A stretch of DNA of 64,000 nucleotides from Paenibacillus sp. DMB20 (GTDB taxonomy: Bacteria; Bacillota; Bacilli; Paenibacillales; Paenibacillaceae): positions 97,819 through 161,818 of the forward strand of contig NZ_LAZU01000018.1 of NCBI RefSeq assembly GCF_000987955.1, in the 5' to 3' direction. The first letter of the stretch is position 1, and every line of letters starts with the position of its first letter. Positions 63,280-64,000 of this stretch are shown piece after piece. Position numbers and translations under genes: made by a program. Under the pieces are notes generated by a model that searched no databases, was not told where the DNA came from, and saw only the letters and a program-made list of their open reading frames with translations.

Positions 63280-64000
63280 GTGAACATCGGATCGTTGATT
63301 CGCGGACTTCTGGGAGAACAAAAACCGGGAGACGCCAAAACGTTGGATATGAAACCGGGTCAGGTCGTTCGCGGTGTCGTCATGAACGTATCGGAAGACG
63401 GTCAGGAAGCGGTGGTGCAAATCCAGGGAGTGCAGGTGAAAGCGAAGCTGGAAACGCCGCTGCGGCCAGGCGAGACGGCACTGCTTCAAGTGCAGCCGCC
63501 CGAAGAGGGGGGAACGCCGGTCTTGAAGCCGCTCAGTCTTTCGCCGGGCCAGACGCTGTCCCTGTCTTCGATGGCCGAAGTGCTCGAGTTCGCGGGACTG
63601 CCGGATACCAAGGAAAACCGGGAAATGATTCGGGCCATGCAGGCCGCCGGGGTCCCGTTAACCAAAGAAAGCTTAGCGCAGTTCAAAGAGGCCCTGGCCC
63701 TGAAACCGCCTCAGATCCCGGCAGCGGAATGGGCGGAAGCCGCCGCCATCGCTTTTCACCGGGGTCTCCCCATCACGCCGGAAAGTCTGAGAGGTTTGCA
63801 GCAGGCGGTATTCGGACCGCAGCTTCATCAGCTGCTGCAATCGCTGGAGGAGCAGCTCGGCCACGCTCTGCAGGCCGGCCAGGCCAAAGGAATGCCGGCT
63901 GCCGGGGCTTCAGGAGCACCAGGAGCTGCAGGGACGGCTCCGCCGCCTGCTGACGCCGTGTGCTGGAGGGCCAGCCGCAGGCGCGAACCCGGCCGCGGGC
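63280..64000 (+). CDS. YlqG-like / flagellar hook-length-control-like protein (partial)
   Basis: A gene that starts with GTG at 63280 after TTTGGAGG and runs off the window end. The visible 240 residues begin NIGSLIRGLLGEQKPGDAKTLDMKPGQVVRGVVMNV, then repeated Pro/Gln/Leu-rich segments (ALLQVQPPEEGG, TQSLSL-like LSPGQTLSLSSMAEVL) and an Ala/Gly/Pro-rich linker. Proteins of this form follow rnhB in Bacillus and Paenibacillus; their function is not settled. Confidence 0.6.
   Translation, partial: MNIGSLIRGLLGEQKPGDAKTLDMKPGQVVRGVVMNVSEDGQEAVVQIQGVQVKAKLETPLRPGETALLQVQPPEEGGTPVLKPLSLSPGQTLSLSSMAEVLEFAGLPDTKENREMIRAMQAAGVPLTKESLAQFKEALALKPPQIPAAEWAEAAAIAFHRGLPITPESLRGLQQAVFGPQLHQLLQSLEEQLGHALQAGQAKGMPAAGASGAPGAAGTAPPPADAVCWRASRRREPGRG

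Overview
The window looks like a chromosome segment of a Paenibacillus or close Paenibacillaceae relative. This rests on the Firmicutes order rpsP-khpA-rimM-trmD ... rplS-lepB-rbgA-rnhB, AGGAGG ribosome binding sites, a YesM/YesN plus LplABC sugar-uptake cluster, and a cell-wall amidase with a copper-amine-oxidase-like domain. No database search was run, so the genus is inferred.

Layout. 1-2143: ribosomal protein S16, KhpA, RimM and TrmD. 2144-7372: a two-component system facing away from an ABC transporter of the lantibiotic-immunity type. 7430-17826: a parvulin-like foldase, a secreted right-handed beta-helix protein with a discoidin-like domain, and an oligosaccharide sensing and uptake operon (histidine kinase, AraC-type regulator, binding lipoprotein, two permeases). 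18065-59751: a contractile-tailed prophage of about 41.6 kb integrated in the 5-prime half of a tRNA-Pro(GGG) gene. 59713-64000: the rebuilt tRNA-Pro, then rplS, lepB, rbgA, rnhB and the start of a YlqG-like gene. trmD and rplS, usually adjacent, are thus about 58 kb apart.

Prophage. The left part (18.2-29.3 kb) holds two tyrosine recombinases and accessory genes: an Abi-alpha-like protein, an ATP-dependent DNA ligase, a secreted fibronectin-III protein, an SOS-controlled Y-family polymerase operon, membrane and HEPN-like proteins, and a cobalamin riboswitch whose only visible target is a 35-residue membrane peptide. The lysogeny switch lies at 29.7-30.1 kb. Early genes follow (ParB-like, Rha-type antirepressor, a possible replication protein beside 25-bp iterons, an ArpU-like regulator). 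Late genes run from terminase at 38.0 kb through portal, minor head, scaffold, capsid, connectors, PBSX/XkdK-T-like sheath, tube, tape measure and baseplate, to fibre, holin and amidase at 58.6 kb.

Most striking features: (1) the B12 riboswitch driving a holin-like-toxin-like peptide; (2) att arms that carry a substitute tRNA promoter closely resembling the one at the other junction; (3) a 60-bp-period array at 31.4-32.3 kb that translates as decayed Cys-rich repeats of about 20 residues.

Caveat: about 20 genes are interrupted by one-base differences, nearly all a single extra A or T in a homopolymer. The pattern fits base-calling errors more than gene decay. Such genes are annotated as single CDS spanning both frames, with the site given.
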